A stretch of 8,024 nt of DNA from Lachnospiraceae bacterium (lineage in GTDB: Bacteria; Bacillota; Clostridia; Lachnospirales; Lachnospiraceae): NCBI GenBank assembly GCA_022798035.1, contig JAAWLS010000098.1, forward strand, positions 1 to 8,024, read 5' to 3'. Below, piece by piece: positions 6,532 to 8,024 of the stretch. The notes beneath the pieces are model-generated. The model did not search any database. It was not told where the DNA came from and was given only the letters and a program-made list of their open reading frames with translations. Both the position numbers and the translations under genes were made by a program. The first letter of the stretch is position 1. Every line of letters starts with the position of its first letter.

Positions 6532-7605
6532 CTAATCTCCGAAACTGATGCCGATTAATTTCGCTTCCCGAATCATTTTAGATTCCGGCTCTACCATTTT
6601 CAATTTTCCGGCCACATCTCCCAATGGAACTTTCTTGGTGTTTCCATTAACCATCGCCACCATATATCCGTAATCTTCTTTCAAAATCAATTCTGCCGCC
6701 GCTGCTCCTAATCTGGTACACAGGACACGGTCATAAGGGCAGGGGCTTCCGCCTCTTTGGGTATGACCTGGAACGGTGACGCGCACCTCACTTCCTATTT
6801 TCTCTTCAATGCGGGCTGCCACCTCATAGGAAACAGAGGGATATTTATTGTTCTTTCTCTTTTCCTTCAGTTCCTTCTTGGAAAGGGCCGCATCTTCTTT
6901 GGAAATGGCTCCCTCGGCAACTGCAAGTATGGTAAATCCTTTGCCTGCTTTATTTCTGCCTGCAATGGCTTCCACCACTTTATTGATATCGTAAGGAATT
7001 TCTGGAAGCAGAATGATATCGGCTCCTCCTGCAATTCCGGCATACAAAGTCAGCCATCCCACCTTGTGCCCCATCACTTCCACAATAAACACCCGGTTGT
7101 GGGAAGCTGCCGTAGTGTGGATGCAGTCAATTGCCTCTGTTGCGATATTGATTGCACTCTGGAATCCAAAGGTCACATCCGTACCGTAAATGTCGTTGTC
7201 GATTGTTTTGGGCAGGTGAATCACATTCAGTCCTTCTTCCCTGAGAAGGTTGGCCGTTTTCTGGGTTCCGTTTCCTCCCAGAATCACCAGACAGTCCAGA
7301 CGCAGTTTATGATAAGTCTGTTTCATGGCCTCCACTTTATCCAGTCCATTTTCATCCGGCACCCGCATCATCTTAAAAGGCTGTCTGGAAGTTCCCAGTA
7401 TCGTTCCGCCCTTTGTAAGGATTCCGGAAAAATCCGAACCGGTCAGCAGACGGTAATTTCCATAAATCAATCCCTTATATCCTTCATAAAAACCATATAC
7501 TTCCAAATCTTTTACATTTTTGCTCAATCCCTTTACCACTCCGCGCATTGCGGCATTCAAAGCCTGGCAGTCTCCGCCGCTTGTCAACATTCCAATTCTT
7601 TTCAT
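6532..7605 (-). CDS. pfkA: 6-phosphofructokinase, mixed ATP/PPi-type signature
   Basis: The 357-residue cytoplasmic enzyme phosphorylates fructose 6-phosphate at C1, the committed step of glycolysis. Motifs: LTSGGDCQALNAAMRG (7-22); KGGTILGTSR (65-74), with R74 matching E. coli R72; GGNGT (110-114); PKTIDND (132-138), with catalytic base D136; MGH (178-180); and PGHTQRGGSPCPYDR (279-293). G113 fits ATP use while K133 is the residue typical of pyrophosphate enzymes, so the donor is uncertain. The first acidic residue of GGDG is Asn here. A charged insert (about 235-257) lengthens it beyond the roughly 320 residues of E. coli PfkA. The start at 7605 has AAGGA 10 nt upstream. The longer frame to 7686 would overlap the promoter and is rejected. 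It is the first gene of the block and nearly abuts dnaX. Confidence 0.92.
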   Translation of the reverse strand: MKRIGMLTSGGDCQALNAAMRGVVKGLSKNVKDLEVYGFYEGYKGLIYGNYRLLTGSDFSGILTKGGTILGTSRQPFKMMRVPDENGLDKVEAMKQTYHKLRLDCLVILGGNGTQKTANLLREEGLNVIHLPKTIDNDIYGTDVTFGFQSAINIATEAIDCIHTTAASHNRVFIVEVMGHKVGWLTLYAGIAGGADIILLPEIPYDINKVVEAIAGRNKAGKGFTILAVAEGAISKEDAALSKKELKEKRKNNKYPSVSYEVAARIEEKIGSEVRVTVPGHTQRGGSPCPYDRVLCTRLGAAAAELILKEDYGYMVAMVNGNTKKVPLGDVAGKLKMVEPESKMIREAKLIGISFGD

Positions 7606-7659
7606 TGACTTCACATCCTTTACAAAAATATATATAATATTTGTTTTATAACCAGTAAC

Positions 7660-7688
7660 ATTATATCTCATAATGATACCCATCACAA
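7660..7688 (-). promoter_or_regulatory. Sigma-A-type promoter of pfkA
   Basis: On the minus strand, TTGTGA (-35, 7688-7683) is followed by a 17-bp spacer and a perfect TATAAT (-10, 7665-7660). The predicted transcript starts near 7653, giving a leader of roughly 48 nt. An inverted repeat CATTAT/ATAATG overlaps the -10 but is too AT-rich to call an operator. Confidence 0.7.
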
Positions 7689-7752
7689 GATTTTTGTTAT
7701 GCCTGGTCTTTTATTTTTCTGAATGCGGCTTTCCACAACCGTTTTCATGCCA

Positions 7753-7782
7753 GGCTCAGGCGGCCGCAAAAGCCCTGCCCGG
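7753..7782. repeat. GC-rich hairpin repeat, copy 1
   Basis: A 30-bp unit beginning GGCTCAGGCGG and ending AGCCCTGCCCG matches copy 2, except that one G is missing in the central G run. It can fold on itself less stably than copy 2. No T-run follows on either strand, so it is not an intrinsic terminator. Confidence 0.75.
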
Positions 7783-7816
7783 AAAATCTGCAGTACTTGT
7801 AAAAATCAGTATTTCC

Positions 7817-7846
7817 GGCTCAGGCGGGCCGCAAAAGCCCTGCCCG
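7817..7846. repeat. GC-rich hairpin repeat, copy 2
   Basis: This copy lies 64 bp after copy 1 in the same orientation. It folds into an 11-pair stem with one bulged base (pairing GGGC/GCCC, then GGC/GCC) and a 7-nt loop. A short inverted repeat CCGGAAA/TTTCCGG (7779-7785 and 7812-7818) lies between the copies and touches both. It is much richer in GC than the flanking AT-rich DNA. It is perhaps a dispersed intergenic repeat of REP type. Confidence 0.75.
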
Positions 7847-7879
7847 AAAAATAAAAGGCACAGTCTCTGAGATTTTCAT

Positions 7880-7907
7880 TTGCATTTTCAAAAATATTTG
7901 GTATAAT
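7880..7907 (+). promoter_or_regulatory. Promoter of tRNA-Ser with extended -10
   Basis: A perfect TATAAT (7902-7907) is preceded by TGG (7899-7901), an extended -10 motif. TTGCAT (7880-7885) with a 16-bp spacer is a four-of-six match to a -35 box. The start of transcription would fall near 7914, about 19 nt before the tRNA. Confidence 0.7.
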
Positions 7908-7932
7908 ATCTCTACGCAAGCCTAGTATTTTT

Positions 7933-8021
7933 GGAGGAGTACCCAAGTGGCTGAAGGGTCTGGCTTCGAACACCAGTAGGCCGGTAGTCCCGGCGCGGGG
8001 GTTCAAATCCCCCCTCCTCCG
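7933..8021 (+). tRNA. tRNA-Ser, anticodon CGA
   Basis: This is an 89-nt class II tRNA. The acceptor stem GGAGGAG (7933-7939) pairs fully with CTCCTCC (8014-8020), with discriminator G at 8021. The D arm is 7942-7958. The anticodon arm is 7960-7976 with loop TTCGAAC, so the anticodon CGA (7967-7969) reads UCG serine codons. A long variable arm is formed by GCCGG/CCGGC (7980-7984 with 7990-7994), as expected for serine. The T arm has a GGGGG/CCCCC stem and TTCAAAT loop (7997-8013). The pair at positions 31-39 is a C-A mismatch. CCA is not encoded: TTC follows the discriminator. Confidence 0.96.
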
Positions 8022-8024
8022 TTC

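Larger units (their letters stand above)
7606..7932. other. Divergent intergenic region between pfkA and tRNA-Ser
   Basis: This 327-base stretch holds no credible gene. From left to right it contains the pfkA leader and Shine-Dalgarno (AAGGA at 7620-7616, minus strand), the pfkA promoter, an AT-rich spacer, two GC-rich hairpin repeat units (7753-7782 and 7817-7846), and the tRNA-Ser promoter. Reading frames crossing it are shadows of these elements. Confidence 0.8.

Noticed and set aside
5819..7608. Plus-strand frames of 209 and 283 codons opposite dnaX and pfkA.
   Set aside because: They are antisense to well-conserved genes, with no plausible protein features and no start signals.
7606..7686. 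N-terminal extension of pfkA starting at 7686.
   Set aside because: It would place the -35/-10 promoter inside the coding region, lacks a Shine-Dalgarno, and adds residues absent from the family. The conserved start MKRIGMLTSGGD is at 7605.
7806..8006. Minus-strand 66-codon frame antisense to tRNA-Ser.
   Set aside because: It overlaps a complete tRNA gene, its promoter and the hairpin repeat, so it is a chance frame.

Overview
The window reads as chromosomal DNA from an anaerobic, low-to-moderate GC Firmicute, most likely a member of the Lachnospiraceae (Clostridium cluster XIVa). The grounds are the dnaX-ebfC-recR order typical of Firmicutes, a clostridial-type phosphofructokinase, and a DUF5711-like protein beside a CvpA protein. 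This is judged by eye from protein character; no search was run. The region is mostly housekeeping. I found no CRISPR array, transposase, phage gene or defence system.

Almost everything lies on the minus strand and reads right to left as one co-directional block: pfkA (7605-6532), dnaX (6529-4907), ebfC/ybaB (4861-4508), recR (4449-3853), a membrane protein with a LysM domain (3718-2216), a DUF5711-like membrane protein (2158-974) and a CvpA-family membrane protein (959-288). Gaps run from 2 to 134 nt, and no convincing terminator appears until an intrinsic terminator at about 112-79. The block therefore joins a glycolytic enzyme, the clamp-loader subunit, two small DNA-transaction proteins and three envelope proteins. 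A good sigma-A-type promoter (7688-7660) precedes pfkA. It also shows that the pfkA start is at 7605 and not at the upstream in-frame ATGs.

Right end: a divergent plus-strand tRNA-Ser(CGA) gene (7933-8021) has its own extended -10 promoter. The 327-base region between pfkA and the tRNA carries two near-identical GC-rich hairpin-forming repeat units and no gene.

Left end: after cvpA there is an unlisted 52-codon, AT-rich, aromatic-rich reading frame (291-133). It starts at a GTG overlapping the cvpA stop and is followed by the terminator. It looks coding but lacks a proper start and may be the 3' remnant of a larger gene. A possible new minus-strand gene begins at 63 and runs off the window.

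Most worth a second look: the LysM protein's N-terminal half resembles an MPN/JAMM fold without its metal ligands; the phosphofructokinase has an unusual GGNGT plus PKTIDND signature; the 52-codon frame; and the hairpin repeat pair.
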